A DNA stretch of 64,000 bases from Neorhizobium galegae bv. officinalis (GTDB taxonomy: Bacteria > Pseudomonadota > Alphaproteobacteria > Rhizobiales > Rhizobiaceae), in the NCBI GenBank assembly GCA_000985875.1, contig CCRI01000007.1, positions 62,001 through 126,000 on the forward strand, given 5' to 3'. A program made the position numbers and the translations under genes. The notes beneath the pieces are model-generated. The model searched no databases. It worked only from the letters and a program-made list of their open reading frames with translations, and was not told the DNA's origin. This document shows positions 1 to 8,567 of this stretch, one piece after another (positions within the stretch are counted from its first letter, which is position 1; each line of letters begins with the position of its first letter).

Positions 1-1
1 G

Positions 2-520
2 GTCTTCGGTCTCTATGAGTTCGACCTCTTCGGCCATACCGCCTATTTCTTCGGTGTGGCACTGCTGCTCATCGTATTCGTGCTGCTGCGTATCCTGTTG
101 CGTTCGCCGTTCGGCCTGTTGTGTCGCGGCATCAGGGAGGACCCGTTGCGCATCCGTGCCATGGGCGCTTCGCCCAAAACCGCCCTCGTCAAGATGTATG
201 TGATTTCCGGAGCGGTGGCCGGGACGGGCGGGGCCCTCAGTGCTATCTCCACTCAGGTCGTGGCGCTCGACGCACTGTCCTTCACGCAGTCGGCGGAAGC
301 GCTGGTCATGTTGGTCCTTGGTGGTACCGGTTCGCTATTCGGGGCGATCGCCGGCACGCTGATCTTCATGCTGTTCGAGGATTATGTCTCGGCCGCCAAC
401 CCGTTCCATTGGCTTACAATGGTCGGCGCGCTGCTGATCGCTGTGGTGCTTTTCGCGCCCAAGGGTATTTACGGCACGGCAGTCGCGCGGTTCAGCCGCC
501 GCGGGGAGGGTAGCCAATGA
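2..520 (+). CDS. livM: Branched-chain amino-acid-type ABC transporter permease LivM, C-terminal part
   Basis: The frame is open to the first base of the window, so the N-terminus is missing and about 172 residues are visible. They form several hydrophobic membrane segments separated by a cytoplasmic loop, REDPLRIRAMG, typical of the LivM loop that docks on the ATPases. In this family LivM pairs with LivH to form the inner-membrane channel for branched-chain amino acids or related amides. The stop overlaps the start of the next gene (livG) by four bases, so the genes are translationally coupled. The substrate cannot be told from this fragment. Confidence 0.88.
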   Translation, partial: VFGLYEFDLFGHTAYFFGVALLLIVFVLLRILLRSPFGLLCRGIREDPLRIRAMGASPKTALVKMYVISGAVAGTGGALSAISTQVVALDALSFTQSAEALVMLVLGGTGSLFGAIAGTLIFMLFEDYVSAANPFHWLTMVGALLIAVVLFAPKGIYGTAVARFSRRGEGSQ

Positions 521-1281
521 GCGCCCTGTTTGAAGTCACCAATCTCAAGCGATCGTTCGGAGGGCTCGTGGTCACCAATAACGTGTCGCTTTCCATGGCG
601 CCGGGTGACCGGGTGGCGCTGATCGGTCCGAACGGTGCCGGCAAGACCACATTCGTAAACCTTGTAACCGGCACGTTACCGCCGAGTTCCGGCGAGGTGC
701 GCCTCGGCGGCGAGACGATCACCAGGATCAATGCAATCGGCCGGGTGCGGCGGGGCCTGGTCCGATCCTTCCAGGTAACGCGGCTCTTCCAGGACATGAC
801 GCCGGCCGAACATGTTGGGCTTGCCGTCCTGCAGCGGGATGGCCGCGCTGGCCGGCTGTTCGGCAACTTCCTCTCGATGCCGGATGTGATGGCCGAAGTC
901 TCCGGCCTGCTGGAGAAGCTAGGCCTCGCAGAACTTTCCCATCGCAAGGTCAGCGAGACCGCCTATGGCCAGCAGAGGCTTTTGGAAATCGCGCTCGCGC
1001 TCGCGCTGAAGCCGAAAGTCCTGCTGCTCGACGAGCCTGCGGCCGGCGTGCCGCAGAGCGATACCGGCCTTATCGAGCAAGCGCTCGATGACCTGCCGAA
1101 GGATCTGGCGGTGCTGATGATCGAGCACGACATGGACCTTGTCTTCCGCTTCGCCAAGCGAGTGATCGTGCTCGCCGGCGGTAGCATCATCTTCGACGGT
1201 TTGCCCGCCGATGTCACCAAGGATGCCCGCGTGCGCGAGGCCTATCTCGGAAGTTACGCCAATGCCAGCCACGTCGCTTGA
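517..1281 (+). CDS. livG: Branched-chain amino-acid-type ABC transporter ATP-binding protein LivG
   Basis: 254 residues, the usual LivG length. Walker A GPNGAGKTT lies at about residues 37-45. The signature region reads AYGQQRLLEIA, the LivG variant of LSGGQ. Walker B is LLLDEPAAG and the switch histidine is in IEHDMD. The protein is a cytoplasmic ATPase powering the LivHM channel. It overlaps livM by four bases and livF by twenty. In LivG the residues after Walker B usually read GLNP; here they read GVPQ, a mild divergence. Related importers carry amides, urea or aromatic acids, so the substrate is open. Confidence 0.92.
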   Translation: MSALFEVTNLKRSFGGLVVTNNVSLSMAPGDRVALIGPNGAGKTTFVNLVTGTLPPSSGEVRLGGETITRINAIGRVRRGLVRSFQVTRLFQDMTPAEHVGLAVLQRDGRAGRLFGNFLSMPDVMAEVSGLLEKLGLAELSHRKVSETAYGQQRLLEIALALALKPKVLLLDEPAAGVPQSDTGLIEQALDDLPKDLAVLMIEHDMDLVFRFAKRVIVLAGGSIIFDGLPADVTKDARVREAYLGSYANASHVA

Positions 1282-1978
1282 GGTCGAAAACCTTTCCGCC
1301 GGATACGGGCCTACCCGGGTTCTGGAGGGCATATCCTTTTCCGTGCCCGCCGGACAGCGGCTCGCCGTGCTCGGTCGCAACGGCATGGGCAAGACAACGC
1401 TGCTCGCCTCACTCGTCGGCCAGACGAAACGATATGGCGGCCGTATCCGTCTCGGCGGCGCCGATATTACCGCGGCGCCGAGTGCTTCGCGCGCGATCCA
1501 AGGCCTTGGCTATGTTCCGCAGGCGCGTTGCATATTTCCGACACTCACGGTTGAGGAAAACCTCTTTGTGGGTCTGAAGGCTCGGCCGAGGACGGCGCTC
1601 GAGGAGGCCTATCAAATGTTTCCGCGCCTAAAGGAACGACGCCGCAACCTCGGCAACCAGCTTTCCGGCGGCGAACAGCAAATGCTGACCACAGCCCGCA
1701 CCATTCTCGGCCGTCCGTCTGTTCTACTGCTGGACGAACCGTTGGAAGGTCTTGCACCAGTCATTTGCGAGGAACTGATGACAGCCTTTGCCGAACTGGC
1801 CAAAACCGGCAATATGACGATCCTGTTGGTGGAACAGCGCATCCAAAGTGCGCTTGATTTCGCCGAGCAGGTTATAATTCTGGAACGCGGCAGGCTCGCC
1901 TGGGCAGGCGCGCCTGAAGTGCTAGCCCGGGATCAAAATACTGTCGAACGCCTTCTGGGTGTCGGCGGGCTGCACTAA
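1262..1978 (+). CDS. livF: Branched-chain amino-acid-type ABC transporter ATP-binding protein LivF
   Basis: 238 residues from the ATG at 1262; an in-frame ATG at 1211 exists but would extend far into livG, while LivF proteins normally begin just before the first beta strand (LEVENLSAGYG). Walker A is GRNGMGKTT, the signature is LSGGEQQM, Walker B is LLLDEPLEGL and the switch region is LVEQ. It is the second ATPase of the importer. No further gene of the operon follows; the next 640 bases hold only a transposase remnant. Confidence 0.92.
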   Translation: MPATSLEVENLSAGYGPTRVLEGISFSVPAGQRLAVLGRNGMGKTTLLASLVGQTKRYGGRIRLGGADITAAPSASRAIQGLGYVPQARCIFPTLTVEENLFVGLKARPRTALEEAYQMFPRLKERRRNLGNQLSGGEQQMLTTARTILGRPSVLLLDEPLEGLAPVICEELMTAFAELAKTGNMTILLVEQRIQSALDFAEQVIILERGRLAWAGAPEVLARDQNTVERLLGVGGLH

Positions 1979-1999
1979 ATGCAAATACGGGTCTGCGTT

Positions 2000-2029
2000 G
2001 CATCTGCCCTGATCGGGATCGCCAGATGC
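2000..2029. terminator. Possible stem-loop after livF
   Basis: GCATCTG at 2000-2006 pairs with CAGATGC at 2023-2029, and the loop contains a smaller CCC/GGG pairing. It lies about 20 bases after the livF stop. There is no T-run, so a rho-independent terminator is only a possibility. Confidence 0.25.
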
Positions 2030-2093
2030 GATGCGACGGTGCGGTATCGTCAACTTAATGGACTCCGGTGAAACTTCCGCCGATCACGTTCGC

Positions 2094-2400
2094 TTAGGCT
2101 GTTTGCAGGTGTTCGACCTTGTTCCACATCTGTATGGCGGCGGCTCGGATTCGCGGTAATTGTTCCTTGACTGGCCGAAAGGCGTGGCAATCCGGACAGA
2201 CCCGTCAAAGCAGGGCGTAGGCCTCCGCCTCCTCGTTCACGACTGCGCTCTGCAGGGGCGACCATGATCTTCTTGCCATCGTCGATCTGCAGGCCAAGGT
2301 CTCCGTCACGCACACGCTCGCCACCTTTGTCGATCCGGACCTTCCGGCGACATCTGTCGCCGAGTTCGTTCGTCCCCTCGATCGAAATCGTCCACTCCAT
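2094..2400 (-). pseudogene. Decayed ISKra4-like transposase N-terminal fragment
   Basis: Read on the minus strand from an ATG at 2398-2400 the frame begins MEWTISIEG and continues LGLQIDDGKKIM. A frameshift then leads to VVNEEAEAYALL, an in-frame stop, and VCPDCHAFRPVK. The order (short N-terminal strand region, an alpha-helical LxLxxGKxxM segment, then a CPxCxxxRPVK zinc-type motif) matches my recollection of the start of ISKra4-family transposases. The rest of the transposase is absent. A frameshift plus a stop make it clearly non-functional. The family call is by memory, not by search. Confidence 0.45.
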
Positions 2401-2625
2401 TGCCACCACTATCTCCGCAACAACAGAGATAGTGATGGCCCAGTCGGCGCTAACAAATCGTGGCCCGTCACCCCAGAGAAGGTTACCGGCCTCGATAACT
2501 ATTCCGATTTGGAATGGGCCATCTTGTTTTCTCATTAGACAGGGAGGCCTTGATCGCTCCACAATGCACATAACATCATCATGCCTATAAATTAGGCAGA
2601 CAGTGGTGCGCATTGGAGCGGGCGA
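2401..2625. other. Intergenic stretch before the peptidase block
   Basis: No convincing gene. It should hold the promoter for the peptidase/transporter block starting at 2626, but I cannot pick a clear -35/-10 pair. A weak ribosome-binding region (GGAGCGGGCGA) sits just before the ATG at 2626. Confidence 0.4.
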
Positions 2626-3600
2626 ATGCAGTCGCAGCAGCAGGGTGAACAGAGCTTCTATCTCCCGGTGGACGAGGTTCGAAGCCTCTATGTCGAGGTG
2701 CATGGCAATCCTGAGGGTATCCCTGTCGTTGTTCTTCACGGCGGGCCAGGTGCTGGCATGTCCCTAAAGCAGGTCGAAACCTTTGATCGCTCCACGTTTC
2801 GGATCGTTATCTTCGACCAGCGCGGCGCCGGCCGGTCGACGCCGCATGCGGATCTCGACGGCAACACGACGACGGCCCTGGTCGCCGACATGGAATTGCT
2901 GCGCGACCATCTCGGCATCGACAGATGGCTGGTTTCCGGTGGATCATGGGGCAGCTGTCTGGCACTGGCCTATGGGGAGGCGTGTCCCGACCGCTGCCTC
3001 GGCTTTCGCCTTCACGGCATTTTCCTCGCCGGCAAGGAGGATATCGATTGGTGGTTCAACGGTGTGCGGGCCATCTTTCCCGATCAGTGGGAGGAATTTG
3101 CGGCCTTCATTCCCGAAGCCGAGCGTGGCAATCTCCTGTCGGCGTACTACCGGCGGCTGACTAGCGGCAATGCCCATGAAGAGGTGGCCGCGTCGCTCAG
3201 CCTGCGAGGCTTTTCCGCCAAGACCCAGACTTTCCTGCCGGACCCCGGCCATGTCGCAGCCCTGATGGAGCCGATGGCCGCGCTTGCCGTCGCCCGGCTG
3301 TTTACGCACTACTGCATGCATGGCGCGTTTCTCGCTCCGGGCCAGTTGCTCCGCAATATCGGCCGGATCCGTGACCTGCCCTGCGAGATCGTCCAGGGAC
3401 GGTATGACACGGTGACGCCGATGGCGTCGGCGTGGCGGCTCCATCGGGCCTGGCCGGAAGCCGGCTTCTCGATCGTCACGGAAGCCAATCATCAATCGAC
3501 CAAAGGGCCGCTTTTCGAAGAGCTGAAAAATGCCTCCGAGCGGCTGCGCGGCAAGCTTGCCGCCGTCCACGTGCATGAAAGCCGGCAGGGCATGATCTGA
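2626..3600 (+). CDS. Prolyl iminopeptidase-like alpha/beta hydrolase (S33 family)
   Basis: 324 residues, cytoplasmic (no signal peptide). The oxyanion-hole motif HGGPGAG is near residues 38-44. The nucleophile elbow GGSWGS places the catalytic serine at residue 107, and GGSWGS followed by LALAY is the prolyl iminopeptidase signature. Asp in GRYDTVTP and His in EANHQS complete the triad. The family removes N-terminal proline or other residues from short peptides. The stop overlaps the next start by one base (TGATG). With the downstream peptidases and peptide importer it probably processes imported peptides or amides. Confidence 0.85.
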   Translation: MQSQQQGEQSFYLPVDEVRSLYVEVHGNPEGIPVVVLHGGPGAGMSLKQVETFDRSTFRIVIFDQRGAGRSTPHADLDGNTTTALVADMELLRDHLGIDRWLVSGGSWGSCLALAYGEACPDRCLGFRLHGIFLAGKEDIDWWFNGVRAIFPDQWEEFAAFIPEAERGNLLSAYYRRLTSGNAHEEVAASLSLRGFSAKTQTFLPDPGHVAALMEPMAALAVARLFTHYCMHGAFLAPGQLLRNIGRIRDLPCEIVQGRYDTVTPMASAWRLHRAWPEAGFSIVTEANHQSTKGPLFEELKNASERLRGKLAAVHVHESRQGMI

Positions 3601-5408
3601 TGACGACGTCGTTTGAGGCTGAAGCCATCGCTCCGTTCCTGGAGATCCAGTCCGTCAGATCGCCGGCCGTGTCGCCAGACGGCCAATGGCTTGCCTATCT
3701 CTCGAATGCCACCGGCTTCAACCAGCTGTGGGTCAGGCCATTGGCCGGCGGGCCGGCACGGCAGGTTACCGCCATGCCCGAACCGATCGGCGCATTCGCC
3801 TTCAATCCGAAGGGGCCGGGAATCCTCTTCACCCTGGATTGTGGCGGTGACGAACGGCATCAGCTCTGGCTTTTGCCGGACATCGATGCCCAGCCCGTCG
3901 CGCTGACGCAGGCGCCGGGTGTCGTGCATGTCTGGGGCGCCTGGTCTCCGGACGGTGAGCGGATCGCCTATGCGTCCAACGCCCGTTCCCCCTACGACAT
4001 GGACATCCACGTCATGAATGTGACGACGGGCGAGACGTCGACAGTCTTTGTCGGCACCGGCATGCGCGAGGCGCTCGCCTTTTCCCCCGACGGAAACGCT
4101 CTGCTGGTGCGGGAATCGCTGCGCTCCGGCAACGACCAGGACATGTATCGGCTGGACATCGTCAATGGCGAACTGACGCCGATCATGCCGCATGCCGGGA
4201 AAGCCCGCTATGTTGCCGCACGCCTGTTCAGGGACGGCAGCGGCGGTGTGGCCGTCTGCGACCAGGGCCGCGATTTCATGGCTATTTGCCGGTTTGCTGC
4301 CGGAGACGGCAGCGTCGCACCCTTGGTCGAGCTTTCAGACCGCGATATCGAAGCCGTGGCCCTGTCGCCCGACCAGCAGCGCATTGCCTACGTCTCCAAC
4401 GAAGACGGCTGGAGCAGCATCGGCCTGTGCAACCGTGACGGCAGCGATATGCGGTCATTCGAAGGGCAGCAGGTCGGGGTCATCACCTCCGTCGCATTCA
4501 CGCCGGACGGCCAGTCGCTGGTCTTCCCGCTCGAAGGGGCTGCGACGCCGCCGGGCATCTGGAGGCTCGATCTGGCCAGCGGGCGTTTCGAGCTGGCGGT
4601 CGCCTCCGACACGCCAGGTCTGGACGTCGGATCCTTCCGGGAGCCGGTCGTCGAACGCTTTGAAAGTTTTGACGGACGGCCGATACCGGCCTTCGTCTAC
4701 ACACCATCCTCGCCGGCGCCTGCCGCCGGTTACCCGGTTCTCTTCATCGTGCATGGCGGGCCGGAAATGCAGTGGAAGCCGGATTTCCGCGCCGACGTCC
4801 AGTTTCTCGTTTCGCAAGGTGTCATGGTGGTGGCACCGAACGTGCGCGGCAGCACCGGCTATGGCCGTGCCTTCCACGAGCTGGACGACCGCGAAAAGCG
4901 TCTGGATTCGGTGGCCGACCTGCGGGCGATCCGGCTCGCCATCGGGGCGCGAGCGGATGTGGATGACAGCCGTATCGGCGTGTTCGGCCGCTCCTATGGC
5001 GGCTTCATGGTTCTGTCGGCGCTGACCGAAGATCCCAAACTCTGGAAACTCGGCGTGGATTTCTACGGTGTCGGGAATTTCCTGACCCATCTTCTTGCGA
5101 CCGGCCCCTGGGGCCGGCAGCAGCGGGCCGCCGAATATGGCGAACCGTCCGTCATGCGCGAGGCTTTGGAGCGGTTTTCGCCGATCAACCGGATCGCCCG
5201 GATGAAGGCGCCGCTTCTGATCGTTCATGCCAACCGCGACCCCCGCGTGCCGATGGGGCAGAGCGAAGACGTCTATTCGTGCCTGAGCGGTCTCGGCCAC
5301 GATTGCGAATACCTGCGCATCGACCACGAGGGGCATGGCTTCGCGCGCCGGGAAAACCGCGTGAAGGCGTTTTCCGCCTTCGCCCGCTTCCTTGAAAAAC
5401 ACCTTTGA
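3600..5408 (+). CDS. S9-family serine peptidase (prolyl oligopeptidase / acylaminoacyl-peptidase type)
   Basis: 602 residues. The first 350 or so contain repeated SPDG-type strands (VSPDGQW, WSPDGERIAY, FSPDGNALL, FTPDGQSLV) expected of a beta-propeller that filters substrates by size. The C-terminal part is an alpha/beta hydrolase with HGGPE oxyanion motif, GRSYGGF with nucleophile Ser465, an Asp in NRDPRVP and a His in DHEGHGF. No signal peptide, so cytoplasmic. It likely cleaves short or N-blocked peptides. Start overlaps the upstream stop by one base, so the two peptidases are co-translated. Confidence 0.88.
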   Translation: MTTSFEAEAIAPFLEIQSVRSPAVSPDGQWLAYLSNATGFNQLWVRPLAGGPARQVTAMPEPIGAFAFNPKGPGILFTLDCGGDERHQLWLLPDIDAQPVALTQAPGVVHVWGAWSPDGERIAYASNARSPYDMDIHVMNVTTGETSTVFVGTGMREALAFSPDGNALLVRESLRSGNDQDMYRLDIVNGELTPIMPHAGKARYVAARLFRDGSGGVAVCDQGRDFMAICRFAAGDGSVAPLVELSDRDIEAVALSPDQQRIAYVSNEDGWSSIGLCNRDGSDMRSFEGQQVGVITSVAFTPDGQSLVFPLEGAATPPGIWRLDLASGRFELAVASDTPGLDVGSFREPVVERFESFDGRPIPAFVYTPSSPAPAAGYPVLFIVHGGPEMQWKPDFRADVQFLVSQGVMVVAPNVRGSTGYGRAFHELDDREKRLDSVADLRAIRLAIGARADVDDSRIGVFGRSYGGFMVLSALTEDPKLWKLGVDFYGVGNFLTHLLATGPWGRQQRAAEYGEPSVMREALERFSPINRIARMKAPLLIVHANRDPRVPMGQSEDVYSCLSGLGHDCEYLRIDHEGHGFARRENRVKAFSAFARFLEKHL

Positions 5409-5433
5409 CATCAAGCCGCATGGAGACTTTGAA

Positions 5434-6864
5434 ATGCAGAATAGCGAGCGAATCTGGGATCTGGTGGACGAGCACAGGGCGGAATTCGTCGCCCTGAGCG
5501 ACCGTGTCTGGGGCATGCCGGAAATCGCCTATACGGAATACGCCTCGGTTGCAGAACACGCCGCCATGCTCCGCGAACAGGGCTTTCGCGTCACCGAAAA
5601 CGTCGCGGGCATCCCGACCGCGGTGATGGGCGAGGCAGGCGAGGGCGGGCCGATCATCGCCATTCTCGGCGAATACGATGCGCTGCCGGGCCTGAGCCAG
5701 GAGGCAGGCATTGCCGAGCCGAAGCCTCTGCCAGGCAACGGCCACGGCCATGGCTGCGGCCATAATCTGCTAGGCTCCGCAGCGATGCTGGCCGCGACGG
5801 CGATCAAGGATTGGCTGGCCCAGTCGGGCAAGCCCGGCCGGGTACGCTATTACGGTTGCCCGGCGGAAGAGGGCGGCGCGGCAAAATCCTTCATGGCGCG
5901 CGAAGGCGCATTCGACGGTGTCGATGCGGCTATCACCTGGCATCCGGGCGCCTTTACCGAGGTCGCCAAGGCCCTGTCGCTTGCCAATACCCGGATGGAT
6001 TTTCGCTTCACCGGCCGATCCTCGCACGCTGCCGCGACGCCGCATCTCGGCCGCTCCGCTCTGGATGCCGTCGAATTGATGAATGTCGGCGTCAACTATC
6101 TGCGCGAACACGTGCCGGATTCCAGCCGTATCCATTATGCCATGCTCGATTCCGGCGGGATTGCCCCGAACGTCGTGCAGGCGAAGTCGGCGGTGCGCTA
6201 TGCGATCCGCTCGCGGGACCTCAAGGGCATGCTGGATCTGAACGAACGGGTCAAACAGGTGGCGCTGGGCGCGGCGATGATGACCGGAACGACGGTCGAT
6301 ATCTCCATCATGAGCGCCGTCTCCAACCTGCTGCCGAACCGGCCGCTGGAAGAGGCGATGCAGCGCAATCTGGATCGGCTCGGACCCGTTCCTTTCGATG
6401 CGCAAGACAAGGCGTTTGCGGCACAGATCCAGGCAACGCTCAGCGACGAGGACATCGACAACGCCTATCTTCGCGTCGGCCTGCCGCGCAAGGAGGAAAC
6501 TCCACTTTGCGATTTCATCGTGCCGCTCGATGTCGATGGCGAGCCGATGATCGGGTCGACGGATGTCGGCGATGTCAGCTGGCTAATGCCGACCGTGCAG
6601 GCGCATGCGGCAACCGTCGCCATCGGCACGCCGGGCCATTCCTGGCAGGTGACGGCGCAGGGCAAGACGGCTGCCGCCCACAAGGGCATGATCCATGCCG
6701 CCAAAATGATGGCCGGCACCGCCATCGATCTCCTCAGCGACGGCCAGTTGCTGGCTGCGGCCAAGGCGGACCATCAGGCGCGTTTGGGCAGGACTGCTTA
6801 CGTCTGCCCGATCCCGCCGGAAGTGCAGCCGCCGCTGCAGCCGCGCCCGAAGGAGGCCGCCTGA
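5434..6864 (+). CDS. M20-family amidohydrolase, AbgB-like (p-aminobenzoyl-glutamate hydrolase subunit B type)
   Basis: 476 residues from the ATG at 5434, which has GGAG about 10 bases upstream; an in-frame TTG at 5392 lies inside the previous gene and is less likely. The metal-site region GHGHGCGHN and the segment PAEEGG followed by a WHPG motif are typical of AbgB-like M20D enzymes. Family members hydrolyse amide bonds of aminoacyl or aminobenzoyl compounds using divalent metal ions. AbgB normally works with a related AbgA subunit; none is encoded here, which argues for a different amide substrate or a homomeric enzyme. Sits between peptidases and the peptide importer. Confidence 0.85.
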   Translation: MQNSERIWDLVDEHRAEFVALSDRVWGMPEIAYTEYASVAEHAAMLREQGFRVTENVAGIPTAVMGEAGEGGPIIAILGEYDALPGLSQEAGIAEPKPLPGNGHGHGCGHNLLGSAAMLAATAIKDWLAQSGKPGRVRYYGCPAEEGGAAKSFMAREGAFDGVDAAITWHPGAFTEVAKALSLANTRMDFRFTGRSSHAAATPHLGRSALDAVELMNVGVNYLREHVPDSSRIHYAMLDSGGIAPNVVQAKSAVRYAIRSRDLKGMLDLNERVKQVALGAAMMTGTTVDISIMSAVSNLLPNRPLEEAMQRNLDRLGPVPFDAQDKAFAAQIQATLSDEDIDNAYLRVGLPRKEETPLCDFIVPLDVDGEPMIGSTDVGDVSWLMPTVQAHAATVAIGTPGHSWQVTAQGKTAAAHKGMIHAAKMMAGTAIDLLSDGQLLAAAKADHQARLGRTAYVCPIPPEVQPPLQPRPKEAA

Positions 6865-6943
6865 CCCTTGAAGACCGGGGAGGGTCCAGCCCCCCGGGCC
6901 GAAATCAGAGCTTGAAGTCACAAAAACAAAGGGAACCAGAAGC

Positions 6944-8554
6944 ATGATTACCAAACGCATTTCCAGGATCGGTTATATTGCTGCCGCCGCGGCCCTGTCG
7001 GCCTCGATCAGCCTGCCGGCGCGGGCGGCAACGCCGGACACGGCGCTTGTCATGGCGTGGAATATCGATGCCATCAGCACCTTCGATCCGGCGCAGATCG
7101 GCGAAGTCGTGACCAGCGAGCTGATGCAAAACACCTGCGATTCCCTGGTGGATTTCGATCCGAAGGACGAGTCCAAGGCCTTACCGCTTCTCGCGAAAAG
7201 CTGGGATGTGTCCGAAGACCGCAAGCAGATCACCTTCCATCTCAATACCGGCCTGAAATTCCCAGGCGGCGCCCCGGCGACGGCAAAGGAGTTGGCCTGG
7301 TCGATGCAGCGCGTCGTGCTGCTCGGTTACGGTAATGCCGCAACGCTGACCGAATACGGCTTCGCCAAGGACAACGTGAAGGAACGCATCACCGCGACCG
7401 ACGACAACACGCTCGTGTTGAAGCTGGATAATCCCTATCCGACCAACCTTATCCTGCAGGCTATCGGCGCCAATCGCGTGTCGGCGCTCCTCGACCAGAA
7501 GACGCTGATCTCGAAGGAGATCAATGGCGACATGGGAAACAAATACCTCGCCACCAACACGGCCTGCGTCGGTCCCTACAAATTGGTGCAGTGGAACTCC
7601 GGCGAGTCCATCGTGCTGCAGGCGAACGAGGACTATTACGGCGCCAAGCCGAAGCTGAAGCGCATCCTGATCCGTCACGTCGCCGAGCCGGGCACGCAGC
7701 GCCTGCTGTTGACCCAGGGCGATATCGATATTGCCCGCGACCTATCGCCCGACGATCTTGCCGATCTCGACGGCAAGCCTGGCTTGAAGGTTGAGCGCGT
7801 GCTGAAGCCCCAGCTGTTTTTCTGGACCTTCAACGCCGCCGACCCGATCTTCAAGAATGAAAAGGTGCGCCTGGCGATGCGTTACCTGATCGATTACGAC
7901 GGCCTTGCCAAGTCGGTCATGACCTATCTCGGCGTGCCGCGGGCAAGCTTTGCCCAGCTCGGCGCCACCGGGGCTCTCGATGCCAAGGAAGGCCAGCCGT
8001 TCAAGCTCGATATCGACAAGGCCAAGGCGCTGCTGACCGAGGCCGGGTATCCGGATGGCTTCGAAGCCAACGTGCTGATCGGCACCTTGCCGCATTCGGC
8101 GCCGATCGCCCAGAGCATCCAGCAGAACGCGTCCAAGATCGGCGTCAAGCTTAATCTCGAGCGCATGGCCAATGCCCAGCTCTTTGCCCGTATCCGTGGC
8201 CGCGAGTTCCAGACCGGCATGCTGGCCTGGCAGACCGGTGTCCCGGATGCGCACGGTAATGCCTCGCGTCTGGTCTATAATCCCGACAACCGTCCGGAAG
8301 CCAAGCTGACGCAGATCCCGGCCTGGCGCTCCGCCTACCAGAACGAGGGCTTCAACAACCGGGTGAAGGCAGCCCTTCTGGAGGGCGATTCGACCAAGCG
8401 CAACGAACTTTACTACGCGCTGCAGAAAGACGTCATGCAACAGGGACCGATGGCCATCATGTTCCAGATGTACAATACCGTCGGCATGAGCGGTAAGGTC
8501 AAGGATTGGACCTGGAACGGCTTCCGCGTCTATTACAACCTCGTGTCCAAATAA
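6944..8554 (+). CDS. Peptide/nickel-type ABC transporter substrate-binding protein (family 5)
   Basis: 536 residues. A Sec signal peptide covers about residues 1-29 (basic start, Ala-rich core, PARA cleavage region). The mature part has the SBP family 5 layout: LLAKSWDVSEDRKQITFHL near the start, GPYKLVQW mid-protein, and later NEKVRLAMRYLIDYDGL. It is a periplasmic binder for di- or oligopeptides or similar amides and delivers them to the permeases encoded next. Ribosome-binding GGGAACC precedes the ATG at 6944. Confidence 0.92.
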   Translation: MITKRISRIGYIAAAAALSASISLPARAATPDTALVMAWNIDAISTFDPAQIGEVVTSELMQNTCDSLVDFDPKDESKALPLLAKSWDVSEDRKQITFHLNTGLKFPGGAPATAKELAWSMQRVVLLGYGNAATLTEYGFAKDNVKERITATDDNTLVLKLDNPYPTNLILQAIGANRVSALLDQKTLISKEINGDMGNKYLATNTACVGPYKLVQWNSGESIVLQANEDYYGAKPKLKRILIRHVAEPGTQRLLLTQGDIDIARDLSPDDLADLDGKPGLKVERVLKPQLFFWTFNAADPIFKNEKVRLAMRYLIDYDGLAKSVMTYLGVPRASFAQLGATGALDAKEGQPFKLDIDKAKALLTEAGYPDGFEANVLIGTLPHSAPIAQSIQQNASKIGVKLNLERMANAQLFARIRGREFQTGMLAWQTGVPDAHGNASRLVYNPDNRPEAKLTQIPAWRSAYQNEGFNNRVKAALLEGDSTKRNELYYALQKDVMQQGPMAIMFQMYNTVGMSGKVKDWTWNGFRVYYNLVSK

Positions 8555-8567
8555 GGGACAGGCGTTC

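Noticed and set aside
2050..2739. 229-codon minus-strand open frame
   Set aside because: Overlaps the start of the prolyl iminopeptidase; only a part (2094-2400) makes sense as a broken transposase.
4455..5516. 353-codon minus-strand open frame opposite the S9 peptidase
   Set aside because: Antisense shadow: the plus strand has full peptidase motifs and the minus product has no recognisable domain.
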